Part shown: piece after piece, positions 1-6,362 of the stretch
How the letters are laid out: the number at the start of each line of letters is the position of its first letter
How positions within the stretch are numbered: the stretch's first letter is position 1
DNA from: Physcousia sp015060555
GTDB taxonomy: Bacteria; Bacteroidota; Bacteroidia; Bacteroidales; Bacteroidaceae
Direction: 5' to 3'
NCBI GenBank assembly: GCA_015060555.1
Contig: SUYG01000057.1
Coordinates: 1-12,517, forward strand
Length of the DNA stretch: 12,517 nucleotides
Program-made: the position numbers and the translations under genes
Notes under the pieces: generated by a model
Told to the model about the DNA's origin: nothing
Seen by the model: only the letters and a program-made list of their open reading frames with translations
The model's database searches: none

Positions 1-96
1 ACTGTGGATGGAATGACCATCCTCAATCATGTGCATATATTTGAGCCTATCTTCAAATGTATGCTTCTTTCTTTTTAAATCCTTTCTCGTATTCAT
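1..96 (-). CDS. IS3/IS150-type transposase OrfA, N-terminal fragment
   Basis: An ATG at 96 (minus) opens 32 codons without a stop up to the window edge. The product starts MNTRKDLKRKKHTFEDRLKY and continues MHMIEDGHSIHS. A basic start, then 'F.DRLKY...IEDGHSIHS', matches the first helices of the helix-turn-helix domain in OrfA proteins of IS3-family elements ('tFEeRl..v..i..G.Si..'). In that family OrfA binds the terminal repeats and is fused to the DDE catalytic OrfB by programmed frameshifting. Only the N-terminus is visible, so whether the element is intact cannot be judged. Confidence 0.65.
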   Translation of the reverse strand, partial: MNTRKDLKRKKHTFEDRLKYMHMIEDGHSIHS

Positions 97-100
97 AATA

Positions 101-134
101 AACCCCGAAAGTTTTTTGTCTAACTTTCGGGGTT
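101..134 (-). promoter_or_regulatory. Hairpin in front of the transposase start
   Basis: Bases 101-113 and 122-134 are perfect inverted complements (13 pairs, core AACCCCGAAAGT) with an 8-base loop. On the minus-strand transcript the stem ends four bases before the OrfA ATG at 96. Such a stem in read-through RNA would hide the start region and could also act as a weak terminator. Insertion sequences commonly protect themselves from outside transcription in this way. Here the outside transcript would come from the lipoprotein gene. Confidence 0.7.
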
Positions 135-182
135 CACTTCATTTTGACACAGCCCCTCTTTTTTTGTGATGTTTTTGTTCCG

Positions 183-1040
183 TTATTCGCCCTCGGCTCC
201 CTCGGGAGCCTGTCCGATGAGATCCATGAACTCGTCGAGCTTCGGCGTGATGATGATCTGGGTGCGGCGGTTGCGGGCACGACCTGCATCGGTGTCGTTA
301 GAGGCGATGGGGTTGTACTCGCCGCGGCTGCCGGCTGTCAGGCGCTTCGGGTCAACACCGTAGTTGTTCTGCAGGGCCTGCACGACGCTGGAAGCACGCA
401 GGGCTGCGAGGTCCCAGTTGTTGCGGATGTTGGTCTTGCTGATAGGCACATTGTCGGTGTTACCCTCGATGAGCACATCGTAGTCCTTGTAGTCGGTGAT
501 GATCTTGGCAATCTTGCTGAGGGTCTCGCCGGCGCGGTCGCTGATCTGGTAGCTGCCGCTCTTGTAGAGCATGTTGTCGGAGAGCGAGATATAGACGACG
601 CCCTTCAGCACCTGCACATCAACATCCTTCAGCTCCTCCTTGGAGAGTGAGCGGGTGAGGTTGTTCGTCAGCACCATGTTGAGGCTGTCGCTGCGGTCCT
701 TGGCTTCTACGAGCTGCTTGATGAACTTGTTGGAGGCGTTGATTTCATCCACGAGCTTGGAGATGTTCACGTTGCCCTCGGTGTTCTGCTGCAGACTCTT
801 GTCGAGGGAGCCCTGCAGGGCGGCATAGGCGGCCGTCAGCTTGTCGTTGGCAGCACGGGCCTCGGCCAGACGGTCTTCGAGGCTCTTGATGGTGGCGCGG
901 TTCTCGGCGAGGTCCACCTGAGCGGCCTGATAGCGTGTCTGCAAAGCGTTGTAGTTGGTCTGCAGTTCGCCGAACTTCTTCTTGCTGACGCAGGAGGTCA
1001 GCAGCACTCCTGCCATGAGGAGCATCAAAATCTTCTTCAT
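183..1040 (-). CDS. OmpA-family outer-membrane lipoprotein
   Basis: The predicted product (285 aa) is a lipoprotein that should tie the outer membrane to peptidoglycan. Residues 1-17 form a signal peptide ending in the lipobox LTSC, with the lipidated cysteine at 17. Residues about 20-85 are a long heptad-rich coiled coil. Residues about 145-266 are an OmpA C-terminal domain, with 'IEGNTDN' near 191, 'NWDLAALRA' near 208 and 'GRARNRR' near 253; the Asp and Arg of the last two motifs bind diaminopimelate in this family. I chose the ATG at 1040. A longer frame begins at a TTG at 1055 but adds five residues before a perfect signal peptide. A promoter-like pair lies near 1243-1274, giving a leader of about 200 bases. 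No terminator is visible between the stop and the IS end at 151, so transcripts may enter the IS. Confidence 0.9.
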   Translation of the reverse strand: MKKILMLLMAGVLLTSCVSKKKFGELQTNYNALQTRYQAAQVDLAENRATIKSLEDRLAEARAANDKLTAAYAALQGSLDKSLQQNTEGNVNISKLVDEINASNKFIKQLVEAKDRSDSLNMVLTNNLTRSLSKEELKDVDVQVLKGVVYISLSDNMLYKSGSYQISDRAGETLSKIAKIITDYKDYDVLIEGNTDNVPISKTNIRNNWDLAALRASSVVQALQNNYGVDPKRLTAGSRGEYNPIASNDTDAGRARNRRTQIIITPKLDEFMDLIGQAPEGAEGE

Positions 1041-1046
1041 AGGTTG

Positions 1047-1138
1047 ATTTGACAATTTTACGATTTTACAATTTTACAGTTTGCGATCTCTCGCTTTTCT
1101 TTATTCTCTTATTTTCTATTTTTCACTTTTAACTTTTA
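1047..1138. repeat. AT-rich short-period arrays upstream of the lipoprotein gene
   Basis: Directly before the start codon, bases about 1047-1080 repeat GATTTTAC/AATTTTAC units of 8 bases. Bases about 1117-1138 then carry TTTTTCACTTTTAACTTTT, the complement of the (R)TGAAAA family seen elsewhere in the window. The 12-mer ATTTGACAATTT (1047-1058) recurs at 9768-9779, again just before a minus-strand start codon. The function is unknown; the arrays lie in the transcribed leader if the promoter call is right. Confidence 0.6.
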
Positions 1139-1140
1139 TT

Positions 1141-1177
1141 CTCCCCTCGCCTTTTGGAGAGGAGTCGGGGGTGAGGC
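1141..1177. repeat. Palindromic G-rich dispersed repeat
   Basis: The left half (1141-1148 with 1157-1164) forms an eight-pair stem with one mismatch. It is followed by AGTCGGGGGTGAGGC. The layout resembles the 'CTCCCCT...GGAGAGGGG-TCGGGGGTGAGG' type of dispersed intergenic repeat that I recall from Bacteroidetes and other phyla. A related but rearranged copy lies at 9926-9998. The family link is from memory. Confidence 0.5.
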
Positions 1178-1218
1178 TGTTTTTTCACTTTTATGACCCC
1201 TCCGTCTTCAGAAGGTTT

Positions 1219-1232
1219 AACGCCGAAGCGTT
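1219..1232 (-). promoter_or_regulatory. UUCG-tetraloop hairpin at the 5' end of the lipoprotein mRNA
   Basis: Read on the minus strand the bases are AACGCTTCGGCGTT, a five-pair stem closed by C(UUCG)G, one of the most stable RNA tetraloops. It begins within about ten bases of the transcription start predicted from the promoter at 1243-1274, so it would cap the mRNA. A stem-loop at the 5' end is known to stabilise E. coli ompA mRNA. The same role here is inferred. Confidence 0.45.
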
Positions 1233-1242
1233 TTTGCGGGTG

Positions 1243-1274
1243 CAAAGGAAGGGTTTTCCGATGAAAAGACCAAA
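1243..1274 (-). promoter_or_regulatory. Bacteroidetes-type promoter for the lipoprotein gene
   Basis: On the minus strand TTTG (1274-1271) is followed after 20 bases by TTCCTTTG (1250-1243). The consensus for the Bacteroidetes primary sigma factor is TTTG, about 19-21 bases, then TAnnTTTG; only the A of the second box is missed. It predicts a start near 1239 and a leader of about 200 bases. Confidence 0.6.
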
Positions 1275-1346
1275 TCCTTACACCTTATTTATATTAAATC
1301 ACGTTAAAACAGGCCCTTTTGTTAAGGAAAGTCATCAAAAAAGCCC

Positions 1347-1354
1347 TACCTTTG
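1347..1354 (+). promoter_or_regulatory. Probable -7 box for the GH43 gene
   Basis: TACCTTTG matches TAnnTTTG exactly and ends 19 bases before the ATG at 1374. The -33 side is poor: the nearest TTTG (1318-1321) lies 25 bases upstream instead of about 20. That may mean the promoter needs an activator, as glycan-use genes often do. It would give a leader of only about 15 bases. Confidence 0.45.
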
Positions 1355-1373
1355 GCCACAAATACGAAGAAAA

Positions 1374-4289
1374 ATGACTATGCTACGTACTTTTTTTGCC
1401 GCCACAGCGCTATTCGCTACCACGGCTTGGGCACAGGAACTAACGCCTGTGACACTCTCTGAAATCAACGCCCTCTATACGACTGTCAACCGCGGCCGCG
1501 TCAGCGTCCACGACCCCAGCATCGTTCACACGACGGGCGACAACTACTACCTTGTGGGCACCATGCGCGGATTCGCCCGCAGCACAGACCACATGCAAAA
1601 CTGGAGCGGCCTCAACGGCGATGCCATCTTCGGCAAGGTCAATGAACAGGGTGCAGTGGTGAAATGCAACTTCGCAGAAGCTTTCGCTACGAACCAGACG
1701 AAGACCGTGCGCGCGCTGGTCAACAACGTGGTGACGGAGGTGCCTTTCGGCAATTTCGACGCTGCGGAATGGGCTCACGCTGACCAGGCAGACTGGAATC
1801 TGGCGGGGAATATGTGGGCACCGGACCTCATCTATAACCCAACGATGCAGAAATGGTGTATGTACCAGAGCATCAATGGTGACTACTGGCACTCGCTCAT
1901 TGTGCTGCTCACGGCCGACGACATCATGGGTCCCTACGTTTATCAGGGCCCTGTCCACTACTCCGGCTTCCGCAATACCACGACTCCCGAACTCAACTGG
2001 AAGAGAACCGACCTCGAAGTGGCTATCGGCACACAAAACCAGCTGCCGGACCGCTACAACAGAGGCGACAACTGGCCGCAGTATTGGACCAACGACATTG
2101 ACCCCTGCGTATTCTTCGATGAAGACGGGCAGCTGTGGATGGTCTATGGCTCCTGGTTCGGTGGCATCTTCATCATCAAGCTCGATAAAGAGACCGGCTT
2201 GCGCGACTACACCGTCACCTATCCCATCGAGAACGACAACAGCGGGCGCGCCCTCTCCGATCCCTACTTCGGCAAACGCATCGCCGGCGGCTACTGGTCG
2301 AGCGGCGAAGGTGCCTACATCAAGCATATCGGTCAGTACTACTACCTCTTCATCTCCTATGGCGGCTTTGCTCCCGACGGAGGCTATGAGATGCGAACGT
2401 TCCGCTCTGCCACGCCCGACGGTGTCTATCTCGATGCCACCGGCCACGATGCCTGCTACCACGACCGCGGATGGAACAACTACGGCCCTAACGCCAACAC
2501 CAATGGCGGCATGAAGCTCCTCGGCGCCTATAACGACTGGGGTTTCCAGACCGTGGGCGAGTGTGCACAGGGACATAACAGCGTCACCGTGGACGACCAG
2601 GGTCGCGCCTTTGTCATCTATCACACCAAGTTCAACGACGGAATGCCCGACCGCGGCTTCCACTCTGTCCGCGTCCACCAGCTCTTCCTCAACGAGGACG
2701 GCTGGTTCTGCGCAGCGCCTTTCGAATACGATGGCGAGACGGACACGGATGCTTCGCTGGCTACCGGTTGCCGTTATAGCCAGGACGAAATCATCGGCAC
2801 TTACGACGTGCTCATCCATAAGTACAAGATGGACTATGCAAACTTCGAGGAGGTGACGCCCATTCAGCTGACGCTGAACGACAACGGCAGTGTCAGCGGC
2901 GCCCTCAGCGGCTCATGGACCATGACCGACGGCACGGCTCGCATCAGCCTCAGGGTGGGTGGCGTCAGCTATAAGGGTGTGGTGGTGCAGCAGCAGGTGG
3001 ATGGCTACAAACTCAAGGCCGTGGGCATCACGGCGACAGCCAGTTCGGGCGTGAGCCTCTGGGCCTACAAGATGGAGCCGCAGAGCGCTATCGCCTGTGC
3101 CTACAAGAACTACACGATGCCCGTGAAGAACAACCAGTCGGTCAGCAAGAACCTGCCACTGGCGCGCGAAGAATCCTATGGTGCCACCATCGAGTGGGAG
3201 AGCTCACATCCCGACATCATCTCGGCTGACGGACGTTACAATCCCGGTGAAGAAGCTGTGAAGGTGCAACTCACCTGCCGCATCCAGGCAGGCAGTTACG
3301 CCTATGTACAGAACTTCAATGTCACAGCCGCCAAGGCTGCCGATGTGCCCGAGACGACGCTGCAGGACATCGTCGCTTACTACGACTTTGAAGGCAAAAG
3401 CCCCAAGAACCTCTACAACACACAGCAGGCTGCTGTATTCACGAAACAGGGCCAGGGGATTGCCGCTACACAGGTGGAAGAACCGAACCGCTACGGACAG
3501 GTGGTGAAGCAGGCTGCCAGCGACGTGAAGAAGAATAGCTACACTCGCTGCGTCAACCCCCTGAAGGATGCTGAGCGTCTGGATGGCTTTACCATCGGCG
3601 TATGGGTGTTCCGCGAGGATGCTGCAGACCTCACAGGCACGCTCTGGGGCTTGACAGACAACGTGGCCTATATGACGTCCGTCTCCAAGCGCCTGTTCCT
3701 GACGGCCAACGGAAGCTTGCATTTCGAGGATGGCACCAACAGCTTCGACATCAACCAGTTGAACGCCAGCGGCAGCAATCCCACCAACTACATCCCCGCC
3801 GGACATTGGACATTCGTCGTCGTCACAGTGTCGGCCACCGATGGTGTCACGCTGTATGTCGATGGCACGCGAAAGGCACACAAGTCCTTTACCTCTACAG
3901 CCGGCACGGCCAGCACGGCGGCCGCTGCTGCCAAGCTCTTTGACTACACGCATGTGACGACGATGACCAGCGCCGCTGGCTACTTCCAGCTGGGACATGG
4001 CGATGCCGCCAACGGCTCTGCTGCCGCCCGCTTCGATGACCTTTTCATCTACGACCGTGCCCTTGCACAGAACGAGGTGAAGGGCCTCAACAGCCTTGTC
4101 AACCGTGTCTATGACTTCTCGCCGGAGGCCGTAGGCATCGAAGAAGTGAAAAATGAAGGAGTGAAAAGTGAAGAATGGGACGGCACCGTGTACGACCTCA
4201 GTGGCAGAATCGTACATCGTGCATCGTCTCATGCTACCTTACCCCGTGGCCTGTACATTATCAACGGTCGCAAGGTGTTGGTGAAGTAA
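1374..4289 (+). CDS. Secreted multi-domain GH43 endo-1,5-alpha-L-arabinanase-like protein
   Basis: The product (971 aa) should cut arabinan side chains of plant pectin outside the inner membrane. Residues 1-20 are a signal peptide (cleavage likely after AWA). Residues about 40-455 form a GH43 five-blade propeller: general base Asp47 (VHDPS), WAPD at 148-151, probable pKa-modulating Asp243 (DIDPCVFFDEDG), general acid Glu312 (GEGAY), and His401 (GHNSV), which in endo-arabinanases lies near the central metal. Residues about 470-570 resemble the C-terminal beta-barrel of extracellular endo-arabinanases, and 572-652 a bacterial Ig-like domain. Residues about 663-910 form a LamG/concanavalin-like domain ('GHWTFVVVTVS..DGVTLYVDG'). 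The tail 938-971 (VYDLSGR...GLYIINGRKVLVK) resembles Bacteroidetes C-terminal sorting tails, perhaps for type IX secretion. No SusC/SusD genes adjoin it. Linker residues 923-934 are repeat-derived. Exact substrate and subfamily are not provable here. Confidence 0.88.
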   Translation: MTMLRTFFAATALFATTAWAQELTPVTLSEINALYTTVNRGRVSVHDPSIVHTTGDNYYLVGTMRGFARSTDHMQNWSGLNGDAIFGKVNEQGAVVKCNFAEAFATNQTKTVRALVNNVVTEVPFGNFDAAEWAHADQADWNLAGNMWAPDLIYNPTMQKWCMYQSINGDYWHSLIVLLTADDIMGPYVYQGPVHYSGFRNTTTPELNWKRTDLEVAIGTQNQLPDRYNRGDNWPQYWTNDIDPCVFFDEDGQLWMVYGSWFGGIFIIKLDKETGLRDYTVTYPIENDNSGRALSDPYFGKRIAGGYWSSGEGAYIKHIGQYYYLFISYGGFAPDGGYEMRTFRSATPDGVYLDATGHDACYHDRGWNNYGPNANTNGGMKLLGAYNDWGFQTVGECAQGHNSVTVDDQGRAFVIYHTKFNDGMPDRGFHSVRVHQLFLNEDGWFCAAPFEYDGETDTDASLATGCRYSQDEIIGTYDVLIHKYKMDYANFEEVTPIQLTLNDNGSVSGALSGSWTMTDGTARISLRVGGVSYKGVVVQQQVDGYKLKAVGITATASSGVSLWAYKMEPQSAIACAYKNYTMPVKNNQSVSKNLPLAREESYGATIEWESSHPDIISADGRYNPGEEAVKVQLTCRIQAGSYAYVQNFNVTAAKAADVPETTLQDIVAYYDFEGKSPKNLYNTQQAAVFTKQGQGIAATQVEEPNRYGQVVKQAASDVKKNSYTRCVNPLKDAERLDGFTIGVWVFREDAADLTGTLWGLTDNVAYMTSVSKRLFLTANGSLHFEDGTNSFDINQLNASGSNPTNYIPAGHWTFVVVTVSATDGVTLYVDGTRKAHKSFTSTAGTASTAAAAAKLFDYTHVTTMTSAAGYFQLGHGDAANGSAAARFDDLFIYDRALAQNEVKGLNSLVNRVYDFSPEAVGIEEVKNEGVKSEEWDGTVYDLSGRIVHRASSHATLPRGLYIINGRKVLVK
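4146..4229 (+). repeat. Intergenic-type repeats inside the GH43 3' coding end
   Basis: Bases 4146-4167 are identical over 22 bases to 12120-12141 in a non-coding array (GTGAAAA units joined by ATGAAGGA). Here they encode the linker EVKNEGVKSEE. Shortly after, 4209-4229 holds three heptamers, ATCGTAC, ATCGTGC and ATCGTCT, which encode IVHRASS within the C-terminal tail. The frame stays open through both. Confidence 0.75.
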
Positions 4290-4305
4290 AAAATGTAAAG
4301 GATAA

Positions 4306-4342
4306 AAAAGAATCGGAAGCGGTGCTCGCTTCCGATTCTTTT
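4306..4342. terminator. Bidirectional terminator between convergent genes
   Basis: Bases 4306-4320 (AAAAGAATCGGAAGC) pair perfectly with 4328-4342 (GCTTCCGATTCTTTT) around a 7-base loop. The A-run on the left and the T-run on the right let it work from both sides. It lies 16 bases after the GH43 stop (4289) and one base outside the ABC exporter stop (4344). Confidence 0.9.
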
Positions 4343-4343
4343 C

Positions 4344-6170
4344 TTATAGCTGCTGCATGTCGTAGAGGCGTTTGTAGTAGCCGTTCTTGGCGATGAGCTC
4401 CTCGTGTTGTCCGCGCTCCACGATCTCACCTTCGTAGAGGACGTAAATCTCGTCGGCATTCTTGATGGTGGAGAGACGGTGGGCGATGGCGATGGTGGTG
4501 CGGCTCTTCATCAGTCGCTCCAAGGCCTCCTGCACCAGACGCTCGCTCTCGGTGTCGAGGGCCGAAGTGGCCTCGTCGAGGATGAGGATGGGCGGGTTCT
4601 TGAGGATGGCACGGGCAATGCTGACGCGCTGGCGCTGGCCTCCCGAGAGACGGCCGCCACGGTCGCCGATCATCGTGTCGTAGCCATTCTCGCTCTCCAT
4701 GATGAAGTCATGGGCATTGGCAATCTTTGCCGCTTCGATGACCTGCTCCATCGTGGCGTTATCTACGCCGAAGGTGATGTTGTTGTAGAAGGTGTCATTG
4801 AAGAGGATGGCCTCTTGGTTGACATTGCCGATGAGGGCACGCAGTTCGGAAATGCGCACGCCCTTGATGTTCATGCCGTCGATGAGTACTTCGCCCTCCT
4901 TGACATCATGGTAGCGCGGTACGAGGTCCACGAGGGTGCTCTTGCCGGAGCCGGACTGTCCCACGAGGGCGATGGTCTTGCCCTTGGGCACGACGAGGTT
5001 GATGTGCTTGAGCACGGGGCGCCCTTCGATGTAGCTGAAGCTGACATCGCGCAGCTCCACTTCCTTCTCGAAGGCGGGCAGCGGCTGCGGGTTCTCGGGC
5101 TCACGGATGGGGTTCTCGGCCTTGAGAATGAAGTCGATACGGTCCATGGAGGCGAGGCCGAGGGGAATCTGATAGGTGGCCTTCGAGAGCTCCTTCAGCG
5201 GGTTGATGACGCTGTAGAGGATGACCATGTAGAAGATGAAGGTAGAGGCATCGATGAGGTTGCTCTCGCTGAGGATGAGGAAACCGCCGAACCACAGCAC
5301 GATGACGATGATGATGGTTCCCAGAAACTCCGACATGGGGTGGGCGGCGTTCTGGCGGATGACCATCGCGTTCATGCCACGGCGGAACTCATCGTTGACG
5401 AAGGTGAAGCGCTTCAGCATCTTCGACTCGGCGATGAAGGCTTTGATGATGCGCAGGCCGCCCAGCGTCTCGTCCAGCTGCGCGATGATGTCACCCCACT
5501 GGCCCTGCACGGCCGAGGACTGGCTCTTCAGCTTGCGGCTGACGACACCCATGATCCATCCTGCCACGGGAGCTACGACGATGACGAAGACCGTCAGCTG
5601 CCAACTGGTGGCGAAGAGGGTGAAGAAGCAGACGAGGATGGCGATGGGCTGACGGATGAGCATGTCAATGGAACTGGTGATGGAGCTCTCAACCACTTGT
5701 ACGTCGGCAGACATACGGGCGATGATGTCACCCTTGCGCTCTTCGGAGAAGAAACTCAGCGGCAGCTTCAGCACCTTCTCATATACCTGTACACGGATGT
5801 CGCGAACGACGCCTGTGCGCAGGGGTACCATGATGGCTGAGGAGGCGAAGTAGCCGAGTGTCTTCAAGCCCGTCATGATGATCAGGGCAACGCCCATGAA
5901 CACCAGTGTTAGGAAAGCTCCGTTATTGGTCATCATCTCCTGAACCCACGCATAGGCGTTGTTGATGATGATGTCCTTCTTGAATTCAAAAGGTTTGTAG
6001 GTATATACGGCCTGGTCAATCTTGAACAGGATGTTCAGGATAGGGATGAGGACCATGAACGAGAACACGTTCATCCATTGCGAGAGGAAGTTGAGCACAA
6101 CGGACCAGCCCAAGTACTTGCGGTAGGGCTTCAGGTAGCGTGCCATGATAGAAAGGAACTGCTTCAGCAT
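4344..6170 (-). CDS. MsbA-type ABC exporter (fused permease and ATPase)
   Basis: The product (608 aa) is a half-transporter of the lipid/multidrug exporter type and should work as a homodimer in the inner membrane. Residues about 20-325 hold six predicted membrane segments. The ATPase domain follows: Walker A GQSGSGKST (404-412), Q-loop Gln452, signature LSGGQ (508-512), Walker B ILILDE (528-533) and H-loop His564. All catalytic motifs are intact. MsbA proteins flip lipid A-core; related members export other glycolipids, proteins or drugs, so the substrate is open. The ATG at 6170 is used; a second Met at residue 9 is a plausible shorter start. It lies 181 bases downstream of the GT87 gene on the same strand across a repeat-filled gap in which I see no TAnnTTTG promoter. 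It may therefore be co-transcribed with the glycosyltransferases. Confidence 0.88.
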   Translation of the reverse strand: MLKQFLSIMARYLKPYRKYLGWSVVLNFLSQWMNVFSFMVLIPILNILFKIDQAVYTYKPFEFKKDIIINNAYAWVQEMMTNNGAFLTLVFMGVALIIMTGLKTLGYFASSAIMVPLRTGVVRDIRVQVYEKVLKLPLSFFSEERKGDIIARMSADVQVVESSITSSIDMLIRQPIAILVCFFTLFATSWQLTVFVIVVAPVAGWIMGVVSRKLKSQSSAVQGQWGDIIAQLDETLGGLRIIKAFIAESKMLKRFTFVNDEFRRGMNAMVIRQNAAHPMSEFLGTIIIVIVLWFGGFLILSESNLIDASTFIFYMVILYSVINPLKELSKATYQIPLGLASMDRIDFILKAENPIREPENPQPLPAFEKEVELRDVSFSYIEGRPVLKHINLVVPKGKTIALVGQSGSGKSTLVDLVPRYHDVKEGEVLIDGMNIKGVRISELRALIGNVNQEAILFNDTFYNNITFGVDNATMEQVIEAAKIANAHDFIMESENGYDTMIGDRGGRLSGGQRQRVSIARAILKNPPILILDEATSALDTESERLVQEALERLMKSRTTIAIAHRLSTIKNADEIYVLYEGEIVERGQHEELIAKNGYYKRLYDMQQL

Positions 6171-6181
6171 ATTAGGTCAGA

Positions 6182-6242
6182 ATGAAAAGTGAAAAGTGAA
6201 AAATGAAAAGTGAAAAGTGAAAAGTGAAAAATGAAAAATGAA
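6182..6242 (+). repeat. Heptamer array (R)TGAAAA
   Basis: Eight perfect 7-base units, each ATGAAAA or GTGAAAA (order A,G,G,A,G,G,G,A), are followed by a partial ninth, ATGAA. Only the first base of the unit varies. The array lies 12 bases upstream of the ABC exporter start and, on that gene's strand, reads as a pyrimidine-rich TTTTCAY run. The same family occurs at about 1117-1138, 4146-4172, 9875-9924 and 12084-12158. Confidence 0.85.
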
Positions 6243-6249
6243 TATTAGC

Positions 6250-6333
6250 TTGAACTTCTTGAACTTCTTGAACTTCTTAAACTTCTTAAACTCTTAAACT
6301 TCTTAAACTCTTAAACCCTTAAACTCTTAAACT
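6250..6333 (-). repeat. GTTYAAGR array (8-9 base units)
   Basis: On the minus strand about ten units run GTTTAAGA, GTTTAAGG or GTTTAAGAA, changing to GTTCAAGAA in the last three. It follows the heptamer array in the opposite orientation. A related array with the same unit lies at 9802-9865. Confidence 0.8.
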
Positions 6334-6334
6334 T

Positions 6335-6362
6335 GAATCATGAATCTTGAATCATGAATCTT
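6335..6362. repeat. GAATCATGAATCTT tandem repeat over a stop codon
   Basis: The 14-base unit GAATCATGAATCTT occurs twice in tandem (6335-6362). The second copy contains the stop codon of the GT87 gene (TGA, 6354-6352), so the last residues of that protein are encoded by the repeat. Together with 6182-6333 it fills the 181-base gap between the two genes. Confidence 0.75.

Larger units (their letters stand above)
1..151 (-). mobile_element. IS3-type insertion sequence, 5' end only
   Basis: This is the left part of an insertion sequence that continues beyond the window. Reading on the minus strand it starts near 151 with TGTGTCAAAATGAAGTG, carries a strong hairpin, and then opens an OrfA-like reading frame. 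A 5'-TG terminus is usual for the IS3 family, so 151 is the likely outer base, although the G-rich bases just outside (to about 157) could belong to the end. The target duplication and the other terminus are not visible. It sits about 30 bases downstream of the lipoprotein gene stop and points the same way. The family assignment rests on the OrfA start and is an inference. Confidence 0.65.

Noticed and set aside
1041..1055. TTG start five codons upstream for the lipoprotein (likewise TTG at 9768 for GT2 and at 10774 for the deacetylase)
   Set aside because: In each case an ATG a few codons downstream gives a normal N-terminus, and the TTG lies in a repeat or a promoter box.
1081..1377. Plus-strand frame of 98 codons in the gap before the GH43 gene
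   Set aside because: It translates AT-rich arrays and the G-rich dispersed repeat, and overlaps promoter motifs on both strands. It is not a credible protein.
1440..2819. Long minus-strand frame (459 codons) opposite the GH43 catalytic domain
   Set aside because: It is the antisense of a gene with clear catalytic motifs, and its product is low-complexity and rich in V, A, E and H with no recognisable domain. Biased codon use of the real gene explains it.
4404..5840. Long plus-strand frame (478 codons) opposite the ABC exporter
   Set aside because: The sense strand carries all ABC motifs. The antisense product is an Asp/Glu/His/Leu-rich string without a family signature.
6182..6333. CRISPR-like or coding repeat
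   Set aside because: Units of 7-9 bases without spacers are simple tandem arrays, and stop codons occur in the frames across the gap.
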